A stretch of DNA of 64,000 nucleotides from NCBI RefSeq assembly GCF_904067045.1, contig NZ_CAJFDC010000024.1:124001-188000 (forward strand), read 5' to 3'. Numbering within the stretch: position 1 is the stretch's first letter; every line of letters begins with the position of its first letter. Origin of the DNA: Pseudomonas sp. FEN (lineage in GTDB: Bacteria; Pseudomonadota; Gammaproteobacteria; Pseudomonadales; Pseudomonadaceae). Shown piece after piece: positions 33,940 to 42,749 of the stretch. The notes below the pieces were generated by a model. It was not told where the DNA came from. It did no database searches and saw nothing but the letters and a program-made list of their open reading frames with translations. Position numbers and translations under genes: made by a program.

Positions 33940-34128
33940 ATGGGTTCCACTTTCAACGGCCTGATTGGCCTGATCATCCTGGCGCTGGACATCTGGGCCA
34001 TCCTCAATGTGCTGAAAAGCACTACCGAAACCGGGATGAAGATCCTCTGGATCTTGCTGATTATCCTGCTGCCCGTGCTCGGCCTGATCATCTGGGCCAT
34101 CGCGGGGCCGCGCGGCAATCTGCGTTAG
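33940..34128 (+). CDS. Small membrane protein with PLDc_N domain
   Basis: The 62-residue protein has two membrane helices at about 4-24 and 34-56. It has the PLDc_N (cardiolipin synthase N-terminal) pattern around LDIWAILNVLKSTTETGMKILWILLII with GLIIWAIAGPRG at the end. It lacks any catalytic phospholipase part. CAAGGAGCAAGACC precedes the ATG. Function is unknown; such proteins are common as single units in Gram-negative genomes. Confidence 0.85.
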   Translation: MGSTFNGLIGLIILALDIWAILNVLKSTTETGMKILWILLIILLPVLGLIIWAIAGPRGNLR

Positions 34129-34360
34129 TGGCTGGGCATGCGATCTTGAGCAAGACGTAGACCCGGGATTAGGGGGGGCGCGCATTCTGATCGCGTCTCG
34201 GAAATTGCCTACGATTTTGGTTGTAGAGGGCTGATGGTGTTTATAAGGATGAACTCCTAGGGTTTGAACAGGGTAAAAAAGCTTGGAGGCTTTGGCCCTC
34301 AGGCCTCTCTTGGATTCAAGGGAGGCGCTGTCCCGAAACCCTACGCTAAAGGACTAGCCC

Positions 34361-34564
34361 ATGCAGGAGATGAACATGGAACAGGCTCAGCTTGAGAAAA
34401 CCCATGTCGAGATCGCCAAGCTTATCGCCGAGCAACGCAAGCTCAATGCCGAGGCGGGGAAGATGACCCGTGAAACATTCTGGTACCCGGTCGCGATTGC
34501 CGTTGGCTTTGTCGGTACCGTGTCGACTGTCACCGCACTGCTGATCAAGTATCTCGTTCCTTGA
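34361..34564 (+). CDS. Small hypothetical membrane-anchored protein
   Basis: The 67-residue product has a charged amphipathic helix (about 1-37, with EKTHVEIAKLIAEQRKLN) followed by one membrane helix (WYPVAIAVGFVGTVSTVTALL) and ends LIKYLVP. The ATG at 34361 has AAAGGA 8 bases upstream, but an alternative start at 34376 has AGGAG 6 bases upstream and would give 62 residues. It resembles small coiled-coil membrane proteins seen in Pseudomonas, sometimes phage-linked. Function is unknown. Confidence 0.65.
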   Translation: MQEMNMEQAQLEKTHVEIAKLIAEQRKLNAEAGKMTRETFWYPVAIAVGFVGTVSTVTALLIKYLVP

Positions 34565-34741
34565 GCGGAGCCGCCGGCGGCTTTTGTCCCGCGAAGGTTC
34601 GACCTGTCATCATTCGCAACGTAGAATGCGTGCCTTTCTCGGATCATCGCGGCAACGGCCATTCGCGCCCGTTGCTTGCTCGATAGCCCGCCATGGGCGG
34701 GCAACCATCCGTTGCCACCCGCATTCACCGGAGCACTTCCC

Positions 34742-35617
34742 ATGAGCAACACGCCTGAAACCCACTACCAGGAAACCCTCTACGAAGGCTACGGCCAGCG
34801 CTTTCGCATAGACAAGCTGCTGCACGAAGTGCGTACCGGGCACCAGCACCTGGTGATCTTCGAAAATGCCCGCATGGGCCGGGTCATGGCCCTGGACGGC
34901 GTCATCCAGACCACCGAAGCCGACGAATTCATCTACCACGAGATGCTCACCCATGTGCCGATCCTCGCCCATGGCAGCGCCAAGCGGGTGCTGATCATTG
35001 GCGGCGGCGACGGTGGCATGCTGCGTGAAGTGAGCAAGCATCGTGGCGTCGAGCACATCACCATGGTCGAGATCGATGCCACCGTGGTCGACATGTGCAA
35101 GCAGTTCCTGCCCGAGCACTCCAAGGGCGCGTTCGACGATGCACGCCTGAACCTGGTGATCGATGACGGTATGCGTTTCGTCGCCACCACCGCGGAAAAG
35201 TTCGATGTCATCATCTCCGATTCCACCGACCCGATCGGTCCCGGCGAAGTGTTGTTTTCCGAAAACTTCTACCAGGCCTGTCGTCGCTGCCTGAACGAAG
35301 GTGGCATCCTGGTGACCCAGAACGGTACGCCATTCATGCAGTTGGCCGAGGTGCAAACCACGGCGGGACGCCTGCGCAGCCTGTTCCCGGATTGGCACTT
35401 CTATCAGGCCGCGGTACCGACCTACATCGGTGGGGCCATGACTTTTGCCTGGGGCGCGACCGACACCGGGTCACGCAAATTGTCGCTGGAAACCCTGCGC
35501 CAGCGCTTTGCCGGCAGCGGTATTGTCACCCGCTACTACAATCCCGAAATCCACATCGGTGCGTTTGCCTTGCCACAATACGTATTGCAGGCCGTGAACA
35601 AGCCAAGCAACGACTAA
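34742..35617 (+). CDS. speE: Polyamine aminopropyltransferase (spermidine synthase)
   Basis: SpeE transfers the aminopropyl group of decarboxylated S-adenosylmethionine to putrescine and releases methylthioadenosine. The 291-residue protein has the binding motif IIGGGDGGMLREVSKH, the catalytic acid region ISDSTDPIGPGEVLF and a conserved C-terminus. The true ATG is at 34742; the upstream TTG frame is not supported. Methylthioadenosine, its by-product, is recycled by the methionine salvage genes encoded in this same window. Confidence 0.97.
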   Translation: MSNTPETHYQETLYEGYGQRFRIDKLLHEVRTGHQHLVIFENARMGRVMALDGVIQTTEADEFIYHEMLTHVPILAHGSAKRVLIIGGGDGGMLREVSKHRGVEHITMVEIDATVVDMCKQFLPEHSKGAFDDARLNLVIDDGMRFVATTAEKFDVIISDSTDPIGPGEVLFSENFYQACRRCLNEGGILVTQNGTPFMQLAEVQTTAGRLRSLFPDWHFYQAAVPTYIGGAMTFAWGATDTGSRKLSLETLRQRFAGSGIVTRYYNPEIHIGAFALPQYVLQAVNKPSND

Positions 35618-35797
35618 ATCCTTGTAGTCACCGTGTTCCCCGCGCTCGATGGACCATAACCCCGGTTACTGGCGTGTGGGAAGACGGGCAGGCCGCCACT
35701 TTGCCTGGAGCATTCAGCAATCTGATGGTGCATGGGCCTTTGATCGTCCTTCGCTACACTGCCGATCATCGTCCTCAGAACCCACAAGGCATCTGCT

Positions 35798-36613
35798 ATG
35801 CACAATCGCATCATGATCACTGGCGCCGGCTCCGGTCTTGGCCGCGAAATCGCACTGCGCTGGGCCCGCGAAGGTTGGCGCCTGGCGCTGTCGGATGTCA
35901 GCGAACCCGGCCTGGCGGAAACGCTGAGACTGGTGCGCGAAGCCGGCGGCGATGGTTTCACCCAGCGGTGTGACGTCCGTGACTACAGCCAGTTGACCGC
36001 CTTCGCCCAGGCATGCGAGGTCAAGTTCGGCGGTATCGATGTGATCGTCAACAACGCTGGCGTCGCCTCGGGCGGCTTCTTCAGCGAGCTGTCCCTGGAG
36101 GACTGGGACTGGCAGATCGCGATCAACCTGATGGGGGTGGTCAAGGGCTGCAAGGCGTTCCTGCCGCTGCTGGAGCAGAGCAAGGGCAAAATCATCAATA
36201 TCGCCTCCATGGCTGCCCTGATGCAGGGGCCTGCGATGAGTAACTACAATGTGGCCAAGGCCGGTGTGGTGGCCTTGTCCGAAAGCCTGCTGATTGAACT
36301 GGCCCAACAGGAAATCGGCGTGCATGTGGTTTGTCCGTCGTTTTTCCAGACCAATCTGCTGGACTCGTTCCGCGGGCCTACGCCGGCGATGAAGGCCCAG
36401 GTCGGTAAGCTGCTGGAAAGTTCGCCGATCAGCGCGAGCGACATTGCTGATTACATCTACACCCAGGTAGGCCAGGGGCAATTCATGATTCTGCCCCATG
36501 AGCAGGGGCGTTTGGCCTGGGCCCTCAAGCAGAAGAATCCGCAGCTGCTCTATGACGAAATGACCGTGATGGCCGACAAGATGCGCCACAAGGCCAAGCA
36601 AGTCCCTCATTGA
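35798..36613 (+). CDS. Short-chain dehydrogenase/reductase (SDR family)
   Basis: The 271-residue classical SDR has the cofactor motif TGAGSGLGRE near residue 8, NNAG at about 84, and catalytic Ser in IINIASMAAL with YNVAKAG (Tyr, Lys). The acidic residue after strand 2 (SDVSEP) suggests NAD(H) preference. It has a C-terminal extension that is rich in Lys and His at its very end. The substrate cannot be derived from sequence. It is monocistronic, with 179 bases upstream. Confidence 0.9.
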   Translation: MHNRIMITGAGSGLGREIALRWAREGWRLALSDVSEPGLAETLRLVREAGGDGFTQRCDVRDYSQLTAFAQACEVKFGGIDVIVNNAGVASGGFFSELSLEDWDWQIAINLMGVVKGCKAFLPLLEQSKGKIINIASMAALMQGPAMSNYNVAKAGVVALSESLLIELAQQEIGVHVVCPSFFQTNLLDSFRGPTPAMKAQVGKLLESSPISASDIADYIYTQVGQGQFMILPHEQGRLAWALKQKNPQLLYDEMTVMADKMRHKAKQVPH

Positions 36614-36678
36614 GCTTGCTCGTGAATCGACGTCTGGTTAGGGTTGCCAGCAATGTGCAACCCTGACGAGTGTTCATC

Positions 36679-37011
36679 GTGGTCAATTACCTGTGGTTTT
36701 TTCTTGCTGCGCTGTTTGAAATCGCCGGTTGCTATGCCTTCTGGATGTGGCTGCGCTTGGGCCGGAGCGCCTGGTGGGTCGCCCCCGCGCTCTTGAGCCT
36801 GACCCTGTTTGCACTGCTGTTGACCAAAGTCGAGGCGAGCTACGCCGGTCGGGCCTACGCGGCCTACGGTGGTATCTATATCATTACTTCCATCGCCTGG
36901 CTGGGCCTGGTCGAACGCATCCGCCCCTTGGGTTCCGACTGGCTGGGCGCCGCGCTCTGTGTCCTGGGTGCCAGCATCATCCTGCTGGGGCCGCGCTTTT
37001 CAACGTCTTGA
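36679..37011 (+). CDS. YnfA-type UPF0060 membrane protein
   Basis: The 110-residue protein has four membrane helices and the UPF0060 pattern LAALFEIAGCYAFWMWLRLG, GRAYAAYGGIYI and a C-terminal ILLGPRF. It belongs to the small multidrug-resistance-like YnfA group; the E. coli relative has been linked to export of small toxic compounds. The GTG at 36679 gives the usual family length; the GTG at 36670 adds three residues. It begins 65 bases after the SDR stop. Confidence 0.9.
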   Translation: MVNYLWFFLAALFEIAGCYAFWMWLRLGRSAWWVAPALLSLTLFALLLTKVEASYAGRAYAAYGGIYIITSIAWLGLVERIRPLGSDWLGAALCVLGASIILLGPRFSTS

Positions 37012-37179
37012 GCCTGGCCCTTGTCGGTAAAATCTCCGACTTGGTCGAGTAAGCAATCTGATTCTGTAGGGCGAATCGACCCTGTCGGTCAGGGCCGGCT
37101 GATTTGCCGTGCCTGCATTGAAGGCGGTCATCGGGCCGGGCAGTCTTGGGCACTCATAAACCCTTGAGGATTGAGTGCC

Positions 37180-37380
37180 ATGCTTGTACTGAGCCGCGTC
37201 GTGGGCGAGATGATTTCCATCGGCGATAACATCACCGTGCGAATTCTCGCTGTTAACGGTAATCACGTTCGTTTCGGTGTGGAGGCACCCAAGAATGTCA
37301 ACGTGCATCGAGCGGAAATCTACCGTCGGATTCTGACCAAACTGGCTGAACCGGAGCCTGCCCGCGACTCCATTGTCTAA
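37180..37380 (+). CDS. csrA: CsrA/Rsm-family post-transcriptional regulator (additional paralogue)
   Basis: The 66-residue product begins MLVLSRVVGEMISIGDNITV and ends with a short Glu/Pro/Asp-rich tail. CsrA-family dimers bind GGA motifs near ribosome-binding sites and repress or stabilise mRNAs. The RNA-contact region VHRAEIYRRI has Arg at the position of R44 of CsrA. It differs from the canonical Pseudomonas RsmA and RsmE proteins I remember (both start MLILTR), so it is probably a further Rsm paralogue. RsmI is one possibility. The ATG at 37180 follows TGAGGA. Confidence 0.9.
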   Translation: MLVLSRVVGEMISIGDNITVRILAVNGNHVRFGVEAPKNVNVHRAEIYRRILTKLAEPEPARDSIV

Positions 37381-37383
37381 CGC

Positions 37384-37611
37384 TCAGTCGAAGAGTTCTT
37401 TCGGCACCGCGTGCTTGGGCAGCAACTGGCATTGCTCGCTTTCGAGATCGAAGAAGATCACCGCCTGGCCCTTGCTCAACGCGTGGCGCACACGCAACAC
37501 GCGGGTCTCCTGGGGCGTGTCGTCACCGTTGTCGGTACCGTCGCGGCTGACGAAGTCTTCGATCAGGCGGGTGAGGGTATCGGGTTCGAGTTGCTCGTAG
37601 GGAATCAGCAT
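37384..37611 (-). CDS. YheU-type UPF0270 protein
   Basis: The 75-residue product starts MLIPYEQLEPDTLTRLIEDF and continues with FVSRDGTDNGDD, the pattern of the UPF0270 (YheU) family. It is acidic and cytoplasmic. The ATG at 37611 is chosen by family start; the open frame extends 24 codons upstream without similarity. Its function is unknown. It is convergent with the CsrA-family gene and divergent from the large NEL gene. Confidence 0.88.
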   Translation of the reverse strand: MLIPYEQLEPDTLTRLIEDFVSRDGTDNGDDTPQETRVLRVRHALSKGQAVIFFDLESEQCQLLPKHAVPKELFD

Positions 37612-37769
37612 GGAATCGTCTCTTGTGGCTATGAGGCCTGATGCTACCGGGCCAGCGCTGATTGGGCTATATCGCCAGGGCATAATGACATGCCGCCAAA
37701 GGATACGGCACGTCGCCCTTCGGTGCTGCGCAGTGTTCCGCGGATGGGGGCTATCCGGCTGTCCAAAGC

Positions 37770-37830
37770 CTATTTATTTTTTTATTAACCTACTGATAGA
37801 TAATAATTTTTTATCGATTTTAAAGCCTGG
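37770..37830 (+). promoter_or_regulatory. AT-rich promoter region of the large NEL-domain gene
   Basis: This stretch is far richer in A and T than all neighbouring DNA (runs such as TTTATTTTTTTATTAA and GATAATAATTTTTTAT). Several -10-like hexamers (GATAAT at 37799) are possible. Such AT-rich regions are typical binding targets of the Pseudomonas silencers MvaT and MvaU. The 264-base gap (37612-37875) holds nothing else recognised. Confidence 0.5.
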
Positions 37831-37875
37831 GCCGGCGATACCCTCGATGGACATGGACGACAAGGGTATTTCCAC

Positions 37876-40800
37876 ATGTTTATTGCAGCGTCCGCTCCGG
37901 ACGAACATAGCGCCAACGAAGATGTAATCAAGGCCAATGCTCCCTGCTGGTTACTGGAAGCCAGCGCCGAAGATATTGCACGCCTGCGTGAATACTTGCG
38001 CCTCAGTCAGTTTTGCAAAGAGGAGGTGTCATCACGGCTCAAGGACCTGAAGGCCGTCCGCGATTTTTGCGAGCCGTTGCTTGTCAATGCACTGCGCGTT
38101 CGATTCGGCCCGGGACTGGATATTCACAAGGATCAACTGAAAATTGCCAATCGATGGCCGATGCTGCCGGCTCCGTCCGGGGTGGCTTACTTCTTTCCGA
38201 TGACCTATACCAGCCACAGTTTGCTGGAGGCCGCGTTACAGAATTTTGAAGCGGACGAGCAGTTTCCCCCCAAGTCCCATATCAGTCTGAGCGGCGACCC
38301 GAAGCAGGTGCCAAGCATCACACTGGAGGCCTTTGTCGAGCTGGTGCGCAAGCTCGATCTGGGAAAGCGCTATCAGCAGCATGTGTGCAGGGCTTTTCAT
38401 CTTGCGGAAAATGAAGGGCGGCAGACGGTGAGCGACGAACTTCGTATCGAGTCCGCCATCCTGCAACAAAAGAAAGCCGATATGTTGGTGGACGCCTGTA
38501 TTGCCTACATGAAAAAGGACATCGATGACATTGCCCATCGGCAACTGTGCAAATTGATCGAGTTGAATGTCGACGTAGCGCCGGATGGCTCGCGGATGAT
38601 GGTCAATGAATTGAAGATGCTGGGCTTTTCGTTATCGGCTATTTGCCTGTTCACGCTGCAGAATGTGCCGCAGACCGGGAAGGCCAGCATGAAAAACCGG
38701 GTGCTGGTGCATATTCCCAACGATCCGCTGACGCGATTCAAACTCTATGCCTCCCTTGAGGCGTTTCAGGCCGAACTGTGTATTCGCCTTTGGCAACCCT
38801 CGTATGAGAAGTTCTTCTGCGGTTTTGTCAGCCAGCGCGACCTGCCGGGTTTCCTCTCGCTGTTGCGCAAGTGCCTGACCCTTGAGACCCGGACTGCCGA
38901 CGGCAAGGTTACCAGGTGCCTGAATCAGGCGGCCGATCTACAGTTGAAGCCTGCGCAGCTGAGCCTTGAGTTGTTTTTTCATCTCTACCGGCAACAGGTC
39001 CTGCGGTTCCAGGAGGATGCGCGGGTGGTGGCGGTCCCGACCGAGGATATCGACCAGGATGCCCGCAAGGCCAGGTATCTGTCGGTGTTGAGCCTGGGAA
39101 TGACCCTGCTGAACCTGGCGGCCTTCGTCAATCCCTGGCTGGGTTTACTGATGATGGGCGTGGCGGTCGGGCAACTGTTGGCCGAGTCCTATGAGGGCTA
39201 CGAGGATTGGCAGCGTGGTGAGCGTGACGAGGCCATCACGCACATGATGTCGGTGGCCGAGGATATTGCCACGATGGTTGCCCAGGGGGTTGCCATGCAT
39301 TGGGGGAGCAAGGCCCTCAAAGGGTTCTTCCAGCGACACTCGGACTTTTTCAACGACCTGTTGCCGATCGAGTCGAGCGATGGTCGCTACCGGCTGTGGC
39401 AGGCCGAGCCGCGTGCCTACCGCCATGAAGCGCCTGGGCTGGCGGAGCGGACGCTGGACCACGAGGGCTTCTATCAGGGCGATGACGCGGGGGACGGCCA
39501 TCGTTACCTGGATATCGCGGGCGAACCTTACCGGGTCTACCGGGATGAATCTGTCGGGGCCTGGCGCTTGCGCCACCCGAGCCGCGAATCAGCCTACGAG
39601 CCTTTGCTTGAACACAATGGTCGTGGGGCCTGGAGGCTGGTCCACGAATCGCCCTTGCAATGGCATGATCCGGTCTACCTGTTTCGTCGCCTGGGGCCTG
39701 AGGTGCGTTTCCTGAGTGATGAAAGCATCGAGCAGATCCTGTCGATTCAGCGACTCGACGAAGTGTCGTTGCGGCGCATGCATATGAATAATGCAACGAT
39801 CCCGGCCCCTCTGCTCGACTCGATACAGCGTTTCAGACTGAACCACGAATTGGATTGGCTGCTCGCGCCTGCTGATGCGCCGAAATCGGTCGCGGCCCGC
39901 TTGCTTGATCTGAAGTTGCAGATTCTGCCAGGCCTCAAGGGGTGGCCCCAGGATTACACGCTCATGCTTCTGGACGCGGCGCGCAAACCGCTGCGCGAAT
40001 ACGGGGCAGACCTGACCGCGCAGCCGCGCAGGTTGATGTTGCGGGCCCAGGACATCGAGACGCAGGGGGTGGCGGCAGTCTTGAACAAATTGACGAGCGA
40101 GGATCGCAAGGCGCTGCTCGGTTCGGTGGTGGACGCCGACAAGGTGTCGGCGTGTCTGGAGCACGTGCTGGGCGCACATGTGCGCGAGCATCGCGCGGCG
40201 TTGTTCCAGCGTCTCTACAGCTTGTCCTGCGTGACCGATGTGGGGCTGCCAGTCAGCTTGAGGCGACGCTTTCCCGATTTGCCGGACGGGGTCTTGCGTG
40301 AAATTCTGGGGCAGGCGAACGATGTGCTGAGAGGACGCTTGAGCCTCAGTGATCGGCTGCCCTTGCAGTTGATTGAAGAGGCGAACGAGGGCGTGCGCGA
40401 AATTCGAATCAACCATGCGTTGGATGGCGGCTTTCTCGAGAGCCCGGGCAGTCTGGAAAACGCCAGGTTGCAGTTGCCCATGCTGAAAACGATCGAGGGC
40501 TGGCCGCTGGATTTGCGCCTGGAGATTCGCCAGGATCGATTCGATGGTCACCTGTTGATCGAGATGGGTGACGAAGATCTGCCCCGGCGCCGGGTTTTGC
40601 TCAGGACCGCGCAAGGTTATCAGGCCTTTGATGGCTCGGGGCTGAGCCTGGGGCCACGGGGCAAGGGGCGCTTTGCCCTGAGCGCTGCGTTGCTCGGTGG
40701 CCTGCGGCTGAGCGAACGTGAGGCGATGGGGATCGAGCTGGGCGAAGCCGAGTTGCTGCACCAGCAGTTGATGTCCAAGATACTGGCGCGTCCGCGCGTC

Positions 40801-42729
40801 GAACTAGAGGAAACCCTCGGTCTCCCCGCGCGCAAGCCAGGACACCGCTCGCCGGCCTGGCGCGACAAGGCTGCTCCAGGCTGTCTACGTATCAAGCGCG
40901 GCGGTGTTCATGGCTCGCGACGAGGATTGCGCCGGGTGACCCGGCTGTATCCCGACCTCTGCGAGCCGGAAGCGCGCAACTTCTTTTTTTCCCTCGGCGA
41001 CGATCCGCTCCAGGTCAGAAACCAGCTTGACGCGCTTGAGGGGGAATTGCAGCAGCTGCGCTTGGCGCTGTTCAATTGGCAGGGGGATGAGGTGCGTATT
41101 CACCGCTCGCACGCCTGGATGGGAGGCGTGGCCGAGAGCCGTGAACAGGCGACCCAGATCATCGAGCGTTGCTGGCGGCGGCAAACGCCCAGAACCTATG
41201 ACGAGAATGGCGTCGTCATTGGTCGCAGCCTGAGTCTGGCAGGCTTGCGTGTCGACGACTTGCCGCGCTTGCCCTTCGGGATCAACTTCGATCATGTCAC
41301 CGAGCTTTCTTTGAAGTACATGGGGCTGGACCGCATTCCCGAAGATTTTCTCGAGCATTTTTCCAATCTGCGCAAACTGGAGTTGAACAACAATCAGCTT
41401 GATCGCCTGCCCAGTGCGATTGCCGACATGCGCCAGCTCCGGGAGCTGCACGCGCAGGACAACCGGATCGTGCTGACTCCGGGCTCGGTCAATGTGCTGT
41501 CGAGCTTGCACAATCTGGAAGTGCTGAACCTGAACGGCAACTTTGATGTCGGCTTGCTGGATGTCGGCCAGATGCCGCACCTGCGCCGTCTGCTCCTGCG
41601 GGGAGCGGGAATCGACAGTTTGCCTGCTGGCCTGTTGACCCGGGTTCGGCTGTACGAAGCGGACTTGCGCGATAACCAGATCCGCAGCGTCTCGGACGCC
41701 CTCTATGCGGCGCCTTCGCCGATCAATCGGCGGATCATTCTGCGTAACAACCCCTTTACGGTCGACGATCAGAATCAGTTGGCCGCCTATCGGGTGAGTA
41801 GCGGAATCACCTTCGGTATTCCTGAGACGGAGCTGGAGTTGGATGAGTTCAGTGCGCGCCAGCGTTGGCTGGCCGATATCGAGGCGGGGGAGCGCCGTGA
41901 CAGCCTGCGGGACCTGTGGCACGACTTGCGGCGGGAGGCGGGTTCCGAGGAATTTTTCGCGTTGTTGGGACGCTTGGGGGGCAGCGCGGACTATCTGAAG
42001 ATTCGTGCGGACCTGACGCGACGTGTCTGGGAGGTGCTGGGGGAGGCGGCCGAGGACACAACGTTGCGCGGCGAACTGTTCGATCTGGCGGCCGACCCGA
42101 TGACGTGCGTCGATAGCGCCGCGCGAAATTTCAGCCATCTGGAAGTCCGCATGCTGTTGGCCAGGGCTCGGAATCTGGCGACCAGGACCAATGAGCCGAC
42201 GGAGTTGCTGAAACTGGCGCGCGGACTGTTTCGCCTGGAGCGCATCGACGACATCGCCAGGGCTCATGTCAAGGCTCTGCAGGATAGTCCCGAGGTGTCT
42301 TCATCGAGTGCGGTCGATGAGGTCGAGGTGAACCTGGCCTATCGAGTAGGGCTGGGACGTTCGCTGTATTTGCCCGGGCAGCCGAAGGAAATGTTCTTCA
42401 GGTCGATTGCCAATGTCACCGAGAAGCAGATCCTTGAAGCCCGTACGCGCGTCCGCGAGGCTGAGGACACGCCGGCGATGAGGAGCTTCATTGCTTCAAG
42501 GGATTTCTGGATCGACTACCTGAAAAAGAAATACCCACGCAATTTTGCCCGGTTCAACAAACCCTTTCACGAGCAGGAGGAGCAACTGTTGACCAACTCC
42601 CCGGAGATGCTCAGCGATCGTTATGCCCGGCGTTTGTCAGTGTTGATGGAGAACCGTATCGCCGAGGAGCAGACTTTTCTCGAAACCCTGACCCAGAACG
42701 AGCTGGATGAGCATTCCGCCCGGGTCTGA
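37876..42729 (+). CDS. Large DUF6543/LRR protein with NEL-type E3 ubiquitin ligase domain
   Basis: This 1617-residue protein combines a long N-terminal region of the DUF6543 type (sometimes called dermonecrotic-toxin-like), leucine-rich repeats and a C-terminal NEL domain like the IpaH and SspH effectors. A hydrophobic stretch lies at about 401-436 (SLGMTLLNLAAFVNPWLGLL). Two similar segments (646-705 and 832-890) suggest internal duplication. The LRR block covers about 1138-1305 (LRKLELNNNQLDRLPSAI, LEVLNLNGN). The NEL catalytic motif is MTCVDSAA with C1411 and D1413. No signal peptide is visible. It is monocistronic with an AT-rich promoter, between yheU-type and mnmC genes. NEL enzymes ubiquitinate host proteins after delivery; whether this one is delivered, and how, is unknown. 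Confidence 0.85.
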   Translation: MFIAASAPDEHSANEDVIKANAPCWLLEASAEDIARLREYLRLSQFCKEEVSSRLKDLKAVRDFCEPLLVNALRVRFGPGLDIHKDQLKIANRWPMLPAPSGVAYFFPMTYTSHSLLEAALQNFEADEQFPPKSHISLSGDPKQVPSITLEAFVELVRKLDLGKRYQQHVCRAFHLAENEGRQTVSDELRIESAILQQKKADMLVDACIAYMKKDIDDIAHRQLCKLIELNVDVAPDGSRMMVNELKMLGFSLSAICLFTLQNVPQTGKASMKNRVLVHIPNDPLTRFKLYASLEAFQAELCIRLWQPSYEKFFCGFVSQRDLPGFLSLLRKCLTLETRTADGKVTRCLNQAADLQLKPAQLSLELFFHLYRQQVLRFQEDARVVAVPTEDIDQDARKARYLSVLSLGMTLLNLAAFVNPWLGLLMMGVAVGQLLAESYEGYEDWQRGERDEAITHMMSVAEDIATMVAQGVAMHWGSKALKGFFQRHSDFFNDLLPIESSDGRYRLWQAEPRAYRHEAPGLAERTLDHEGFYQGDDAGDGHRYLDIAGEPYRVYRDESVGAWRLRHPSRESAYEPLLEHNGRGAWRLVHESPLQWHDPVYLFRRLGPEVRFLSDESIEQILSIQRLDEVSLRRMHMNNATIPAPLLDSIQRFRLNHELDWLLAPADAPKSVAARLLDLKLQILPGLKGWPQDYTLMLLDAARKPLREYGADLTAQPRRLMLRAQDIETQGVAAVLNKLTSEDRKALLGSVVDADKVSACLEHVLGAHVREHRAALFQRLYSLSCVTDVGLPVSLRRRFPDLPDGVLREILGQANDVLRGRLSLSDRLPLQLIEEANEGVREIRINHALDGGFLESPGSLENARLQLPMLKTIEGWPLDLRLEIRQDRFDGHLLIEMGDEDLPRRRVLLRTAQGYQAFDGSGLSLGPRGKGRFALSAALLGGLRLSEREAMGIELGEAELLHQQLMSKILARPRVELEETLGLPARKPGHRSPAWRDKAAPGCLRIKRGGVHGSRRGLRRVTRLYPDLCEPEARNFFFSLGDDPLQVRNQLDALEGELQQLRLALFNWQGDEVRIHRSHAWMGGVAESREQATQIIERCWRRQTPRTYDENGVVIGRSLSLAGLRVDDLPRLPFGINFDHVTELSLKYMGLDRIPEDFLEHFSNLRKLELNNNQLDRLPSAIADMRQLRELHAQDNRIVLTPGSVNVLSSLHNLEVLNLNGNFDVGLLDVGQMPHLRRLLLRGAGIDSLPAGLLTRVRLYEADLRDNQIRSVSDALYAAPSPINRRIILRNNPFTVDDQNQLAAYRVSSGITFGIPETELELDEFSARQRWLADIEAGERRDSLRDLWHDLRREAGSEEFFALLGRLGGSADYLKIRADLTRRVWEVLGEAAEDTTLRGELFDLAADPMTCVDSAARNFSHLEVRMLLARARNLATRTNEPTELLKLARGLFRLERIDDIARAHVKALQDSPEVSSSSAVDEVEVNLAYRVGLGRSLYLPGQPKEMFFRSIANVTEKQILEARTRVREAEDTPAMRSFIASRDFWIDYLKKKYPRNFARFNKPFHEQEEQLLTNSPEMLSDRYARRLSVLMENRIAEEQTFLETLTQNELDEHSARV

Positions 42730-42749
42730 CTCTGTATCTGAGTGCTGCT

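Noticed and set aside
37610..37927. Open frame of 105 codons overlapping the NEL gene start
   Set aside because: Runs out of frame into the NEL gene, with no similarity or ribosome-binding site.
37876..42729. NEL protein as a toxin with a neighbouring immunity gene
   Set aside because: No small gene follows in the same direction; mnmC is convergent and core.
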